NCBI GenBank assembly: GCA_949300145.1
Contig: CASGDA010000002.1
Location: 124,001 to 188,000 of the forward strand
Reading direction: 5' to 3'
DNA from: an uncultured Treponema sp.
GTDB lineage: Bacteria; Spirochaetota; Spirochaetia; Treponematales; Treponemataceae
Length of the DNA: 64,000 nt
Below are positions 16,851 through 26,733 of the stretch, in pieces; within the stretch, counting starts at the first letter, position 1; every line of letters starts with the position of its first letter. A program made the position numbers and the translations under genes. The notes below the pieces were generated by a model. That model saw only the letters and a program-made list of their open reading frames with translations, had not been told where the DNA came from and did no database searches.

Positions 16851-17807
16851 ATGCAATCTATTGTTGAAAAAATAAAACTTTCCGGAGTGATTCCAATCAT
16901 CAAACTGGAAGAACCGGAAAAAGCGGTGAAGCTTGTTTCCGCCGTGAAAAAAGGCGGAATTTCATGTGTCGAGGTCGTTTTCAGGACAAAAGAAGCCCCG
17001 GCCGTCCTTAAAAACATAAGGGAATCCTGTCCTGAAATCACAGCCGGAGCAGGAACAGTCCTCACCGTGGAAGACGCCGCAAGGGCCGCGGAATCCGGGG
17101 CGCAATTCATTGTCTCACCGGGTTTTACATATGAATTGGCGGAATGGTGCGCCGGAAAAAACATACCCTTTTTCCCCGGCGTTGACAGTCCATCGCAAAT
17201 TCAAGCCGCGTTGTCCACCGGACTTTCAGTCCTGAAATTCTTTCCGGCGGAACTCCGGGGAGGAGTCCCCATGCTGAAAGCTATGCAGGGGCCATTCAAG
17301 TCCGTGCAGTTTATCCCTACCGGAGGTATCTGCACGGAAAACCTGGGTGACTATATGCGCCTTCCCAACGTGCTCGCGGCGGGAGGAAGCTGGCTGATTC
17401 CGGATGAAGCGGTGGAAAAGGATTCCTGGGACGAAATAACAGCCGGAGTTGAAAAAGCGGTGCTTGCCGTACACGGGTTCCAATTCAGGCATCTGGGGAT
17501 AAATTCAGACAATGAGAGACAGGGAAAAGAGGCTTCCGCATTCTTCGATTCACTGGGATTTTCGGCCAAAGAAACGGAGATTTCCTGGTTCAACGGGACG
17601 GATTTTGAAATAATGAAACAAAACGGACGGGGGGCAAAAGGCCACATCGCCCTCGCCTGCAATAATCTGGAGCGGGCCCTTGATTTTTTCAGCAGGAAGG
17701 GATTTTCCGCGGATGAAAATACAGCCCGCCGGGACGGAAACGGACTGACATTCATTTATCTGGACAGGGAAATAAACGGTTTTGCAATTCACCTTGTAAA
17801 GAAATAA
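16851..17807 (+). CDS. eda: KDPG/KHG aldolase fused to a VOC (glyoxalase-like) domain
   Basis: Residues 1-205 are a KDPG aldolase that splits KDPG into pyruvate and glyceraldehyde-3-phosphate. The landmarks are CVEVVFRTKEA, ITAGAGTVL, FIVSPGFT, the Schiff-base Lys in VLKFFPAEL, and the phosphate-binding FIPTGGI. Residues 208-318 form a VOC/glyoxalase-like half (FRHLGINSDNERQGKEASAFF, HIALACNNLERALDFF, FAIHLV). The same joined architecture occurs in some other anaerobes as far as I recall; the role of the VOC part is unknown. AGAGGG precedes the ATG. Divergent from kdgK. Confidence 0.85.
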   Translation: MQSIVEKIKLSGVIPIIKLEEPEKAVKLVSAVKKGGISCVEVVFRTKEAPAVLKNIRESCPEITAGAGTVLTVEDAARAAESGAQFIVSPGFTYELAEWCAGKNIPFFPGVDSPSQIQAALSTGLSVLKFFPAELRGGVPMLKAMQGPFKSVQFIPTGGICTENLGDYMRLPNVLAAGGSWLIPDEAVEKDSWDEITAGVEKAVLAVHGFQFRHLGINSDNERQGKEASAFFDSLGFSAKETEISWFNGTDFEIMKQNGRGAKGHIALACNNLERALDFFSRKGFSADENTARRDGNGLTFIYLDREINGFAIHLVKK

Positions 17808-17853
17808 AGAAAAATATAGCGCTAAACGCTTTTTCATGGTATATTGACGGCTT

Positions 17854-18900
17854 ATGGATAGCAGCCAGTTATATAACGGCATGGACAGTATAATAGAGTC
17901 TCTTAAAGTAACCGCCCCTCAGCCATCGGATATCATTGCGCTCAACAACCAGGAGCGTGAGTTGATAAACAGGTTTTTTGAGAATATGCGGGTATACTCG
18001 CCGGAAACCATGGTCGGGGTAGCCGCCAGAATCATGGACCTTGAAAGGCTTTCAGTTTCAATTTCCCGTTATCCCTCAATGTATGAGCAGACATCGTTTT
18101 CCGGACAGGAAAGATCCATACAAACCCTGCTGGATACACTTTGCACATTGAATGAAGGCGGAAAACTCCTCTACCTTCCCACCAAGGCAATCCTCGGCCA
18201 GGGCTTCCTTGTGGCGAAATTCCATGCGTTTTCGGCCATAACAAAGGTGGCTAAAAATTCCTTCTTTCCTGAACAAAACGTAAAGGAACTTTATGAAGCC
18301 ACTGTAAACGTAATGTTCACCCTTATGGCGGAAGACGTATACATGTCCCTCCTGGATGACCCGAATTTGCGGGATGATGTAAGGCACGACGTCGCGGAAT
18401 CACTGGCGGATTTGTGGGAGCACCGTCTGGACCCCCACGCCTCCAGAGTGGCTCCCGTTTTGGACGCCGTATGGTCAACCCGTGACAAGATTATACCCAA
18501 CTTCGGTACAATGATAGGCACAAGCGAGCTTCTGCTTCTTTCAATAGAGCTTGATGATACATGGAACAAATTCATATCCGAGAGGATTTCCATTCCTGAT
18601 GTCGCCTCTTCCATGGAAGAATTCCTTTTCGGGCTTTCATATGAGGATATTTCCCTCATAAGGGAGGAATTGAAAAACAGAAGGAATACCGCCGTCGGAC
18701 GAGAGGACGTGGAAGGGATTCTGGGGCATAAAACCGAAATAAAAACAACCGAAGACCCAAGGATTTTTTACCAGGCATATACAAAACGGAGGAACAATGC
18801 CAGCGCCAGAAAAAGACTCGGCGTCAAAGGCCCCTGGAAAACATTGGAAGACCACTATATGCAATTCATTTTTGAAAAGAACCGGGAGCAGAAAAAATAA
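17854..18900 (+). CDS. unknown protein coupled to XRE-cupin regulator
   Basis: A 348-residue soluble, mostly helical protein that I do not recognise. It has no signal peptide, transmembrane segment or known catalytic motif. The C-terminus is basic (RRNNASARKRLGVKGPWKTLEDHY). Its stop codon overlaps the start of the next gene by one base, so translation is coupled and the two products probably work together. There is no Shine-Dalgarno sequence; TATATT lies 8 nt before the ATG, consistent with a leaderless start. Confidence 0.6.
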   Translation: MDSSQLYNGMDSIIESLKVTAPQPSDIIALNNQERELINRFFENMRVYSPETMVGVAARIMDLERLSVSISRYPSMYEQTSFSGQERSIQTLLDTLCTLNEGGKLLYLPTKAILGQGFLVAKFHAFSAITKVAKNSFFPEQNVKELYEATVNVMFTLMAEDVYMSLLDDPNLRDDVRHDVAESLADLWEHRLDPHASRVAPVLDAVWSTRDKIIPNFGTMIGTSELLLLSIELDDTWNKFISERISIPDVASSMEEFLFGLSYEDISLIREELKNRRNTAVGREDVEGILGHKTEIKTTEDPRIFYQAYTKRRNNASARKRLGVKGPWKTLEDHYMQFIFEKNREQKK

Positions 18901-19481
18901 TGGATTCGGAAAAAAGAACTTTCCATGTGGGTGAAAAAATACGTTCCGTCAGGGAACGGAAAGGATATACCCTCAAGACTGTCGCGCAAAAGGCGGGGGT
19001 AAGTGAAAGTCTGGTTTCACAGATTGAAAGGAACAAGGTTTCCCCTGCCATAGATACCCTCCTCTCGATTGCCGATGCCCTGGAAATTGACCTGGAATAT
19101 CTGTTTTCCGGATACAGGCAACAGCGTCCTGTAAGGCTTATCGCCGCCGAAGAAAGGCAGAAGATAACCGAAAACGATGTCATATACGAAGAGGTGGTTC
19201 ATCCCAACGAGGGGGACGGGATACACGCCCTTGAGGCCTATTACCTTACAGTCCCGCCGGGAGGGGAAACAAAACGCGGATCCTACGGGCATTCAGGCAG
19301 GGAATTCGGGATAATAATACAGGGGAACGGGGAGCTGAGGTACGGCAGCTCGGTTTATGCCCTGAAAACGGGTGACAGCATCTCTTTCTCAGCGGGAGCC
19401 CCTCATACACTGGCGAACAGGGCAAAAACAGAGCCCCTGCGCGCTTTCTGGGTTGTCACTCCGCCGCAAAGGTTCAGGTGA
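18900..19481 (+). CDS. XRE-family regulator with C-terminal cupin domain
   Basis: A 193-residue transcription factor. The N-terminal helix-turn-helix (IRSVRERKGYTLKTVA, GVSESLVSQIERN) is followed by a small-molecule-binding cupin barrel (GGETKRGSYGHSGREFG, LKTGDSISFSAGAPHTL). In this architecture the cupin usually binds a metabolite controlling a nearby uptake or catabolic gene; here the only partner is the translationally coupled unknown gene upstream. Terminated by a strong bidirectional hairpin. Confidence 0.88.
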   Translation: MDSEKRTFHVGEKIRSVRERKGYTLKTVAQKAGVSESLVSQIERNKVSPAIDTLLSIADALEIDLEYLFSGYRQQRPVRLIAAEERQKITENDVIYEEVVHPNEGDGIHALEAYYLTVPPGGETKRGSYGHSGREFGIIIQGNGELRYGSSVYALKTGDSISFSAGAPHTLANRAKTEPLRAFWVVTPPQRFR

Positions 19482-19483
19482 AA

Positions 19484-19520
19484 AATAAAACCGGGGACTT
19501 TCACGGACCCCGGTTTTATT
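19484..19520. terminator. bidirectional terminator between XRE-cupin gene and glyA
   Basis: A 13-bp perfect stem (19484-19496 with 19508-19520) around CCGGGG/CCCCGG, an 11-nt loop and A/T flanks. It serves the converging genes on both sides. Confidence 0.9.
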
Positions 19521-19529
19521 TTATGCGGT

Positions 19530-21035
19530 TTATTTTCCCTGGAATTCCCTTTTCAGGAAATCAAGATCCAGTTCCGGATAAAGGACGAATTTTTTAAGGA
19601 GAGCCTCCGCCCTGGAGACAGCTTCTTCCCTGGCCTTATCATCCACAACAACCTTGCCTTTGGCGGGCTTTCCGTCTTTTGTAAGACCGGGCTTGCTTGA
19701 AGAAAGGACAAGTTTAATGATGGCGGCGATTTCCTTCATTTCCTCCGGCCCCATACCCAGAGACGTCACAGCGGGTGTTCCTACACGAAGGCCGCTGGTC
19801 CACCAGGGGCCGTTCGGGTCAAAAGGAAGGGTATTCCTGTTGAGTGTGACACCGCACAAAGACATGGCGTCCTCCGCCTGCCGGCCTGTCAACCCGAAGG
19901 AAGTCACATCAATGAGCATAAGGTGGTTGTCCGTTCCACCGGTATTAAGACGCATACCAAGCTTAATGCATTCTTCAGCCAGAGCCTTCGCGTTTTCGAC
20001 AACGGCACGGGCATATTTCCTGTAAGACTCGCTGCCTGCTTCCTTAAGGGCAATGGCCTTGGCTGCCATCACATGGGGAAGCGGTCCGCCCATGACAAGA
20101 GGGCAGCCTTTGTTTACGGAATCAGCAAGCCAGGATTTACATAATATCAAGGCGCCGCGGGGACCGCGCAGGGTTTTATGTGTTGTCGTGGTAACAATAT
20201 CAGCCCAGGCCACAGGATCATTGTCCCCGGTGAAAACTTTCCCGGCTACAAGTCCGGCGAAATGCGCCATATCAACCATGAGCACAGCGCCGCATTTATC
20301 CGCAATTTCACGGAAACGCCTGAAATTAATGGCCCTCGGATAAGCGGAATAACCGGCAAGAAGAATCAGGGGCTTGACCTCCATGGCGGTGCGCTCGATT
20401 TCATCATAATCCAAAAGACCGGTCTCTTTGTTGACGGCATATGAATAAGCGTCAAACATCCTGGCGGACACATTCTGCCTGTAACCGTGGGTCAAATGAC
20501 CGCCGGAATAATAATCCAAGCCGAGCAGCCGCTGGTTGCCCATTTTTGCGCGCAAAGCATCCCACTGTTCCTTTGTCAAATCCGAAACATTTGTTTTACC
20601 GAGTGACTCCAGCTCAGGAACTTCAATTTTCGCATTGATTACAGCCCAATAAGCTATAAGGTTGGCATCGGCGCCTGAATGCGGCTGTACATAGGCATGT
20701 TCAGCGCCGAACAGCTTTTTAGCCTCTTCAACAGCGACCGATTCAACCGCATCAACATTCACACATCCGCCGTAATACCTGTGCATCGGGAAACCTTCCG
20801 CATATTTGTCTGTAAGCAGATTCCCCATAGCCGCCTGGGTGGACAAAGAAGTATAGTTCTCGCTGGCTATTAACTTCAAATGGCTGCGTTGGTTTTCAAT
20901 TTCACTTACAATGGAAGCGGCGATTTCAGGTCCCACCGCCGCAACCTGCTGAAGATTCGAAATATAGGCGACGAAAGCCGGATTCACTTCACCGGCAGGA
21001 ACTGAACTAAGATACTTTTCTAACGGCGTTGGCAT
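19530..21035 (-). CDS. glyA: serine hydroxymethyltransferase (long form)
   Basis: PLP enzyme interconverting serine and glycine with tetrahydrofolate. The PLP lysine lies in TTTTHKTLRGPRGA, and LIASENYTS, GYSAYPRAINF and MVDMAHFAGL are clear. At 502 residues it is about 80 longer than the common enzyme because of an insertion around VPELESLGKTNVSDLTKEQ; treponemal SHMTs are long in this way. I moved the start to the ATG at 21035, which has AAGGAG 7 nt upstream. The divergent neighbour is a chemoreceptor gene. Confidence 0.95.
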   Translation of the reverse strand: MPTPLEKYLSSVPAGEVNPAFVAYISNLQQVAAVGPEIAASIVSEIENQRSHLKLIASENYTSLSTQAAMGNLLTDKYAEGFPMHRYYGGCVNVDAVESVAVEEAKKLFGAEHAYVQPHSGADANLIAYWAVINAKIEVPELESLGKTNVSDLTKEQWDALRAKMGNQRLLGLDYYSGGHLTHGYRQNVSARMFDAYSYAVNKETGLLDYDEIERTAMEVKPLILLAGYSAYPRAINFRRFREIADKCGAVLMVDMAHFAGLVAGKVFTGDNDPVAWADIVTTTTHKTLRGPRGALILCKSWLADSVNKGCPLVMGGPLPHVMAAKAIALKEAGSESYRKYARAVVENAKALAEECIKLGMRLNTGGTDNHLMLIDVTSFGLTGRQAEDAMSLCGVTLNRNTLPFDPNGPWWTSGLRVGTPAVTSLGMGPEEMKEIAAIIKLVLSSSKPGLTKDGKPAKGKVVVDDKAREEAVSRAEALLKKFVLYPELDLDFLKREFQGK

Positions 21036-21078
21036 TGAGAAACTCCTTGTTTTTTGTTTGCATAGACAATGCACTCCT

Positions 21079-21107
21079 ATATTACCGACTATAATGAAAA
21101 TATTCAA
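21079..21107 (-). promoter_or_regulatory. glyA promoter
   Basis: On the minus strand, TTGAAT (21107-21102), a 17-bp spacer and TAATAT (21084-21079). This gives a leader of about 40 nt with a normal Shine-Dalgarno. Confidence 0.5.
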
Positions 21108-21203
21108 TAAAATAGAACCATAAGCCGAAAATTAAATTCCTGCATTATCTTGCATTATACCAAAAGGTAGATGTAGAATAGCAACAGTAGCGGAGGAGAA
21201 AAA

Positions 21204-23258
21204 ATGAAAAACAGAAAGTCTTTGTATTCCCAGATAATTCTGCCACTCATAACAACTTTCTTAATATGCTGCGTCCTGATTTACATACTTATTTCCGCTG
21301 TAATCAATAAATACCTGTTGGATACATATTCAGAAACACTCCGGAAAGGAGTGGTATCAATCAACAAAGAATTTTTAAACATCACAGAGGAAACAAAATC
21401 CATTGCGGCATTTTTAGCGGAGAGGATGAATGACATAAATTCGCCAGGGGAAATAAATTCTTTCCTTGAACAGTCATGTCTTTTTCTTGACCTCGAATCT
21501 GTTTCCCTGCTAAATAAAAGCGGCGCGCCTCTTTTTTCCGCCGGCGCGGCTACCGGAATGCAGCTTGAATCAGAAAAAACCGCTTTTAAAAAAGCCTGCC
21601 AAAGGAACGACGTCGGTTCCAGTGTTTCCATCACCACCGAAGATGTCGTGGTTACAGCCGTTGCTCCAACCGACACAGGATTTATCGCCGCGCAGAAATC
21701 AGTCGCCGATACGGAGTATCTGACGTCATGGGCTGAAAAACTTTCATGCCAAATGACTGTTTTTATAGGCGACCTGCGTATAAGCACAACCATTAAAGAT
21801 GAAAACAACAATTACATAGTACGGACAAGACTCGGCAATGATGAAATAATGCGCGCAGTATATAACAACGAAAGCATATACTACGGTGACAATATTATAA
21901 ACGGTGAAAAATACATGACGGCGTATTTTAGAATTGACGCGGATGAGCCGGACAGACAAGCAATGTATTTTATAGGAATCCCGGCAGGAACAATTGACAC
22001 GACAAAAGTACAGATCATGCTTTATATCATGGCGTGCCTTGGATTGCTGATACTGCTGACAATAATAATTGAACTGCTGCTGATTTCAAAAATAATCATG
22101 AAACCGGTAAAAGAGGTTGTCAATGCCCTTGAAAATTTAAACCACGAGGATGAATCTGATTTAACATATAAACTGGACATACGTAGAAACGATGAGCTTG
22201 GAATCATCTGTTCATACATAAATAAATTCGTAGGAACCCAACACTATATAATTACGGAGATGAAAAACCTCTGTGATTCCCTTACGGAAATCAGCGGTGA
22301 ATTATCCGTAAAAGCGGAACAGTCAACAAAATCCACCGAAGAGATCCGCGGAGACATCACCGTTATAAAAAGCCATATGTCAGAGCAGTCAGATGCAAGG
22401 AATTCCGTGCACAGAGTTCTGGACGCCTCCGCGAAAGGCATTGAAAGCCTTGACGGACAGATTGAAAACCAGTCAGCCGCCATTGTTGAGTCTTCCGCAT
22501 CGATAGAAGAAATGGTCGGAAATATTTCCGCCGTTTCAAATTCAGTAAACAAAATGGCCGAAGAATACAAACTTTTGAGCAGCATTACCGCAGAAGGCAA
22601 GTCAAAACAGGATCTTATGGCGCAGGAAATACAGGAAATGGCCGCACAGTCCGAGCACCTTGCTGAAGCGAACAACGTAATAGCAAAAATAGCTTCCCAG
22701 ACAAATCTTCTGGCGATGAATGCCGCCATTGAGGCGGCTCATGCCGGCGAATCCGGAAAGGGCTTCAGTGTTGTCGCGGACGAAATAAGAAAGCTGGCGG
22801 AAAACTCGGCCCTCCAGTCAAAAACCATCAAAATTGAACTCGGCAATATTTCCAAGACAATAACATCAGTAGTGGAAGCTTCCAAACTTTCATTGCATGA
22901 CTTCACGGAAATCGCGGCGAAGGTTTCCAGCACGGAAAACCTTGTACATGAAATAGACAACGCCATGTCAGAGCAGAAGGAAGCGTCCCAGCAGGTTTTG
23001 ATTGCGCTCAGGGACATCACCGACACTTCAAGCCATGTACAGACCACATCCAAACAAATGGATACGAACGTCGGCGCTGTTTTTGAAGAAATGAATAAAC
23101 TGGAGACCATCGCCAAATCGGTTGAACAAAGCATGGAGAATATGTCATCCAGCGCTGACGGAATCAATATTGCGGCTCAAAAAACGCAGAACTTGGCCCG
23201 GAATACAACAGACAGCATTCTGAATATGAACAGGATTCTGTCCAAATTCAAGTTGTAG
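21204..23258 (+). CDS. methyl-accepting chemotaxis protein
   Basis: A 684-residue transmembrane chemoreceptor. TM1 (about 9-33) and TM2 (about 270-293) flank a sensor domain of roughly 235 residues. A HAMP linker follows ([25 protein letters not shown]), then a long coiled coil with the conserved signalling tip [19 protein letters not shown] and [14 protein letters not shown] that docks CheA/CheW. No C-terminal CheR pentapeptide is visible. GGAGG lies 7 nt before the ATG. Ligand unknown. Confidence 0.95.
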   Translation: MKNRKSLYSQIILPLITTFLICCVLIYILISAVINKYLLDTYSETLRKGVVSINKEFLNITEETKSIAAFLAERMNDINSPGEINSFLEQSCLFLDLESVSLLNKSGAPLFSAGAATGMQLESEKTAFKKACQRNDVGSSVSITTEDVVVTAVAPTDTGFIAAQKSVADTEYLTSWAEKLSCQMTVFIGDLRISTTIKDENNNYIVRTRLGNDEIMRAVYNNESIYYGDNIINGEKYMTAYFRIDADEPDRQAMYFIGIPAGTIDTTKVQIMLYIMACLGLLILLTIIIELLLISKIIMKPVKEVVNALENLNHEDESDLTYKLDIRRNDELGIICSYINKFVGTQHYIITEMKNLCDSLTEISGELSVKAEQSTKSTEEIRGDITVIKSHMSEQSDARNSVHRVLDASAKGIESLDGQIENQSAAIVESSASIEEMVGNISAVSNSVNKMAEEYKLLSSITAEGKSKQDLMAQEIQEMAAQSEHLAEANNVIAKIASQTNLLAMNAAIEAAHAGESGKGFSVVADEIRKLAENSALQSKTIKIELGNISKTITSVVEASKLSLHDFTEIAAKVSSTENLVHEIDNAMSEQKEASQQVLIALRDITDTSSHVQTTSKQMDTNVGAVFEEMNKLETIAKSVEQSMENMSSSADGINIAAQKTQNLARNTTDSILNMNRILSKFKL

Positions 23259-23294
23259 AGTGAAATTAAGCCTGTTTACTGTTTACAAACAATC

Positions 23295-23786
23295 TCAAAC
23301 GCCGTCTGTTGAAGCCCGCGCAAGATTTTTCGCGGCTTCGTAAAGCCCGGCATCCTTCACGGGGGTTATGCTCTCGAAATACAGGTCAACAGGATTCCCG
23401 CCGCCTTCAGGAACAAAAGAAAGCTCCACCAAAGACAAGGCGGAAAACAATCTGGAAAGGAACCCCTGTTTTTTTACGGGGACATTTATACTGCGTATGG
23501 ATTCCGCGGGAAACCGCGCCCACTGCTCTTTTGGAGGATCCGCCCTCGCGGCGGCCCTGAAAAGCAAAGACATCGTGTTCTCGCTTGGATGCACAAAAAA
23601 GTGGAGGCTGTTTTCACCGAAAATAAGAATACCCCACAATTCCTTTCTGCCGGGCATAACCTCAAGTCCCGCCGCGGCCAAAGCGGCGGATGAACCGTAG
23701 GCTTTCGCCATCAGCATGCATTTTATTTTGTCACCGGAACGCTTTTCAAATTCCTTCTTAAATTCATAGGCTCTCGCTTCACTCAT
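23295..23786 (-). CDS. conserved hypothetical protein
   Basis: A 163-residue soluble protein with no signal peptide. An N-terminal helical stretch (KKEFEKRSGDKIKCMLMAKAYG) is followed by a beta-rich region (ELWGILIFGENSLHFFVHPSE, IRSINVPVKKQGF, LVELSFVPEGGG, VDLYFESI) suggestive of a PH-like or Bet_v1-like fold. I recognise no family. AAGGCGG precedes the ATG by 6 nt. It is convergent with the chemoreceptor gene, with no obvious shared function. Confidence 0.55.
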   Translation of the reverse strand: MSEARAYEFKKEFEKRSGDKIKCMLMAKAYGSSAALAAAGLEVMPGRKELWGILIFGENSLHFFVHPSENTMSLLFRAAARADPPKEQWARFPAESIRSINVPVKKQGFLSRLFSALSLVELSFVPEGGGNPVDLYFESITPVKDAGLYEAAKNLARASTDGV

Positions 23787-23951
23787 TAAAACCGCCTTTT
23801 AATCCTTAATCCGGCCGCACGCAGACCCGCAGCCGTTATGGAACAATGATGGGGCATTGATGCCGTTACAGTCAATATCCGGACAAAAATACCGGTAAAA
23901 AGAATACTCATAATCAAGAAACACCAGGGGAATAAAACGGAAGGAAAATAT

Positions 23952-24024
23952 TAGCGGCTGTAGGGCTTGAACCTACGACCTAACGGATATGAGCCGTTTG
24001 CTCTACCAACTGAGCTAAGCCGCC
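23952..24024 (-). tRNA. tRNA-Met (CAT)
   Basis: Read on the minus strand, the acceptor GGCGGCT pairs with AGCCGCT. The D arm is GCTC/GAGC, the anticodon stem AACGG/CCGTT holds loop CTCATAT (anticodon CAT), and the T loop is GTTCAAG. CCA is not encoded. An elongator Met identity is likely; a CAT anticodon could also be a modified Ile tRNA. Confidence 0.92.
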
Positions 24025-24100
24025 GTAACAACGGACTGTAATATATCAAAGTACCCGAAAAAAGTCAATATAAGCGGAAAAGTATAAACAGCGTTTGGAT

Positions 24101-26605
24101 TCAAATAAGCTTATTTTCCCTGGCCGCGGAAAAAAGAAGGGAATTCCAATACGGTTCCCGCAGGAATTTTTCACGCATCACGGTATCTGATATATTATTG
24201 GCGTCAAGCTGGATGCTTTTAAAACTTCTGCTCAAAAATGAAAGGGCGTCGGTTGAATTACGCCAGGAACTCAAATTCTCAAGTTCATAACACATATAAT
24301 AAAATATATAGAGATAAGGATTCCTGAAAGACTGGGTTTCCTTCGCGTAATTGTCTATTTCCGTTTTTGCGGCATCACAATCCCCTCCATACAAAGCAGT
24401 GCAAAATGCGAGGAAAGCAGAATAAAGCGGGTACAGAATTCTGCCGCACTTGATGCCGCAAAGGAACCTGTCATCCGTAAGAGAAAAAGAACTTCCCCAA
24501 CTCCATTTTTCCGGGGAGACGAAAATTTCCGGGGAATAAACACCGCGCATGTCTGCGGGAAATCCTTCCAAAACATCATCTTTTTGAAGGGAATCCGCAT
24601 GTTGGTTTCCGCCGTGTTTTTTTTTCACAAGCTCTTCCAAAGCGAACAGCCATGCTTCCGGAACAGCCGGCGCAAGGTTTTTCAACGTTTCATATTCCCT
24701 GGGATTTTTTATCTGGTAAATCCTTGATCTGGAAGCCCATACACGGCACAACATGAAAGCCTTCGTTATACCGTAGGAAGAACAAAACATCTCGGTATTA
24801 TGAAACTGTTTTTCAGCCGTTTTGTAATCCCCAAGCAAAAACGAAATCTTCCCTTCCAGAAACAAAGAAACCGCCTCCCAGTCCTTGTCATAAAAAAGGG
24901 AGGCCGCTTCCCTCAGTTTTTTTACATTTGCCAGTGCCCCGCAAAAATTCCCCGAAAGAAGGTGGATGGAGGCGAAATCGAAGAAACACCGCATCCTGGC
25001 ATCCGGGTCACGCATTTTTTCAGCGTTTTCATACGCATACTCCATGTAGGTGACGGAATCTCCTCCGGAAACCCCGTGTTTTGCGAAAGAAAACCTGGCG
25101 TAAAAAGAAAACACCTCGTATTCACCGGAAACTATGCCTGAACGCTGAAAATCATGGAGCGCGTTCTTTGCGGTTTCCCGGGCTTCCCTGAACATCCCGC
25201 GGCGCAGCTTTTTTTCAGCTTCAACCATATTTATTATTGCGGAAGCGGTTTTTCCGTCGGAAAAATCCGGCTGCAAGGCTGCGGCGGCTTCCCGCGGATC
25301 GGAGTCCTTGAAAACAGCGGCCGCCAGAAAGGAATCAGGGATTCTCTGCCCCAACCGGATAAGATTCCGCAAAAAGTCCCTGCCGGCTAAAATGGAACCG
25401 CCCTCATATTTACTCCACAGAAAGTCAAACAGATATTTATCCAGCCGGCCGCGGTTCGCCAGAGGCGGGAAATCCTTTTTTTCAAGCTCTGAGACAAGAG
25501 ATAAAAAACCTGTCTTGCCGGGAAAACCTGAAGCTGAAAGCCACAGCTGCACCGCTTTCAGGAAAGTCCCGTCCTGTTTTCCCAAAAAGGCGAACAGGGA
25601 AGAAATCTCTCCCGAATAAAGGAAGGAGGAAGCCCTGTACAAAAGGTAAGCCGCATCCATTATGTCCGCGGGGATTTCAAATCCGTCAACCGCAGCCACA
25701 TCTGTCCGGGCGTTTTCATGTTCCTTCTCCGTAAAAGAAAAAGAGCAGGTATCCTCAAGCAGAGACTCCATGGCTGAAATCTCAGTCCTGTCAAAATATC
25801 CTCCCGGAATTTCCACCGTAGTGAGCTTTTCCTGTTTCCCTTCAATCCTGGCACGGGAAACCGCGGTGAAAAAAAGCTTTATGTATTCCCTGCATCCTTT
25901 AAGTCTGTAATCAGGATGGACGGAAGAAAACCTGAGGGAAGAAAATCCGGAAACCGCCCTGCCATAAGAATTCAAAACCGCCGTTTCTTTTTTCGACAAA
26001 AAATTCTCCGGCGCAAAACATCCCTTTAATCCGGAAATCACGTTTATAAAGGCGGAAACCACGGAAGATTTCCCGTCCGCGCAGTCTCCCGGAGGCGGAT
26101 ACAAAAAAACACTTTCAGGAAGGGATGCTTTGGCCTCTGAATCCGCGGAAAAATCCAGCCTTATTTTATGGCCGCAATAGTAATACAGCGGACTGTTTTC
26201 AATCCGGACACAATCTGCGTAGGAGCGCAGGAGGGAAGCCGCATCCCCGTCAAGCAGAACAGCGCCATCCTCCAGAATCATGTTGTCGCACACGGCCTTC
26301 CTGTCCGCAATATTTTCCTGGGGAATGTCGTTTTCAGAATAATCCACAAAGATTAAATATTCCTTAATTCTGTCTTCCCTCGCCTTTATCATGGACAGAA
26401 GCGAATCAATAAAGAGGGAAACGGAAAAAACACAGCACAAATCGCTGTTGTCAAAACTGAAGACATAGTTTGAAAACGAACGTAAAACCTTACCGCCTTT
26501 TTGCACTGCGGATTCAACGGCTTCCCTGAAAAAACTTTCCACCACGTCAGGACAAATCAACCCGAGCTGACGGTGATAACGCAAAGAAAGTGATATATAC
26601 ATCAT
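24101..26605 (-). CDS. large helical-repeat protein, possible cyclase-like/STAND/TPR architecture
   Basis: An 834-residue soluble protein. The C-terminal half is TPR-like (EAEKKLRRGMFREARETAKNAL, IHLLSGNFCGALANVKKL, GKISFLLGDYKTAEKQF). The N-terminal 150 residues include GGKVLRSFSNYVFSF, which recalls the GG...GD strand of class III nucleotidyl cyclases without the catalytic Asp. A Walker-A-like GDCADGKSS (173-181) follows a beta strand, and LTTVEI (261-266) followed by DRTEISAMESLLED resembles a STAND Walker B region. The domain reading is inference; the TPR reading is firmer. Only a distant GGAG supports the ATG at 26605. Confidence 0.55.
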   Translation of the reverse strand: MMYISLSLRYHRQLGLICPDVVESFFREAVESAVQKGGKVLRSFSNYVFSFDNSDLCCVFSVSLFIDSLLSMIKAREDRIKEYLIFVDYSENDIPQENIADRKAVCDNMILEDGAVLLDGDAASLLRSYADCVRIENSPLYYYCGHKIRLDFSADSEAKASLPESVFLYPPPGDCADGKSSVVSAFINVISGLKGCFAPENFLSKKETAVLNSYGRAVSGFSSLRFSSVHPDYRLKGCREYIKLFFTAVSRARIEGKQEKLTTVEIPGGYFDRTEISAMESLLEDTCSFSFTEKEHENARTDVAAVDGFEIPADIMDAAYLLYRASSFLYSGEISSLFAFLGKQDGTFLKAVQLWLSASGFPGKTGFLSLVSELEKKDFPPLANRGRLDKYLFDFLWSKYEGGSILAGRDFLRNLIRLGQRIPDSFLAAAVFKDSDPREAAAALQPDFSDGKTASAIINMVEAEKKLRRGMFREARETAKNALHDFQRSGIVSGEYEVFSFYARFSFAKHGVSGGDSVTYMEYAYENAEKMRDPDARMRCFFDFASIHLLSGNFCGALANVKKLREAASLFYDKDWEAVSLFLEGKISFLLGDYKTAEKQFHNTEMFCSSYGITKAFMLCRVWASRSRIYQIKNPREYETLKNLAPAVPEAWLFALEELVKKKHGGNQHADSLQKDDVLEGFPADMRGVYSPEIFVSPEKWSWGSSFSLTDDRFLCGIKCGRILYPLYSAFLAFCTALYGGDCDAAKTEIDNYAKETQSFRNPYLYIFYYMCYELENLSSWRNSTDALSFLSRSFKSIQLDANNISDTVMREKFLREPYWNSLLFSAARENKLI

Positions 26606-26733
26606 GATTGACAGCGGCTCTCCAGACCGTTAGTATAACCTCTGCAGGAATAAAAATCGAGTATGATTTTTCACTTATTTAAATAAAACATCATGAATTC
26701 AGCCTGTTTATCACCTTGTTTTTGGAGGAACCT

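Noticed and set aside
21036-21203. Glycine riboswitch upstream of glyA
   Set aside because: The leader after the glyA promoter is only about 40 nt, and I see none of the conserved glycine-riboswitch core.
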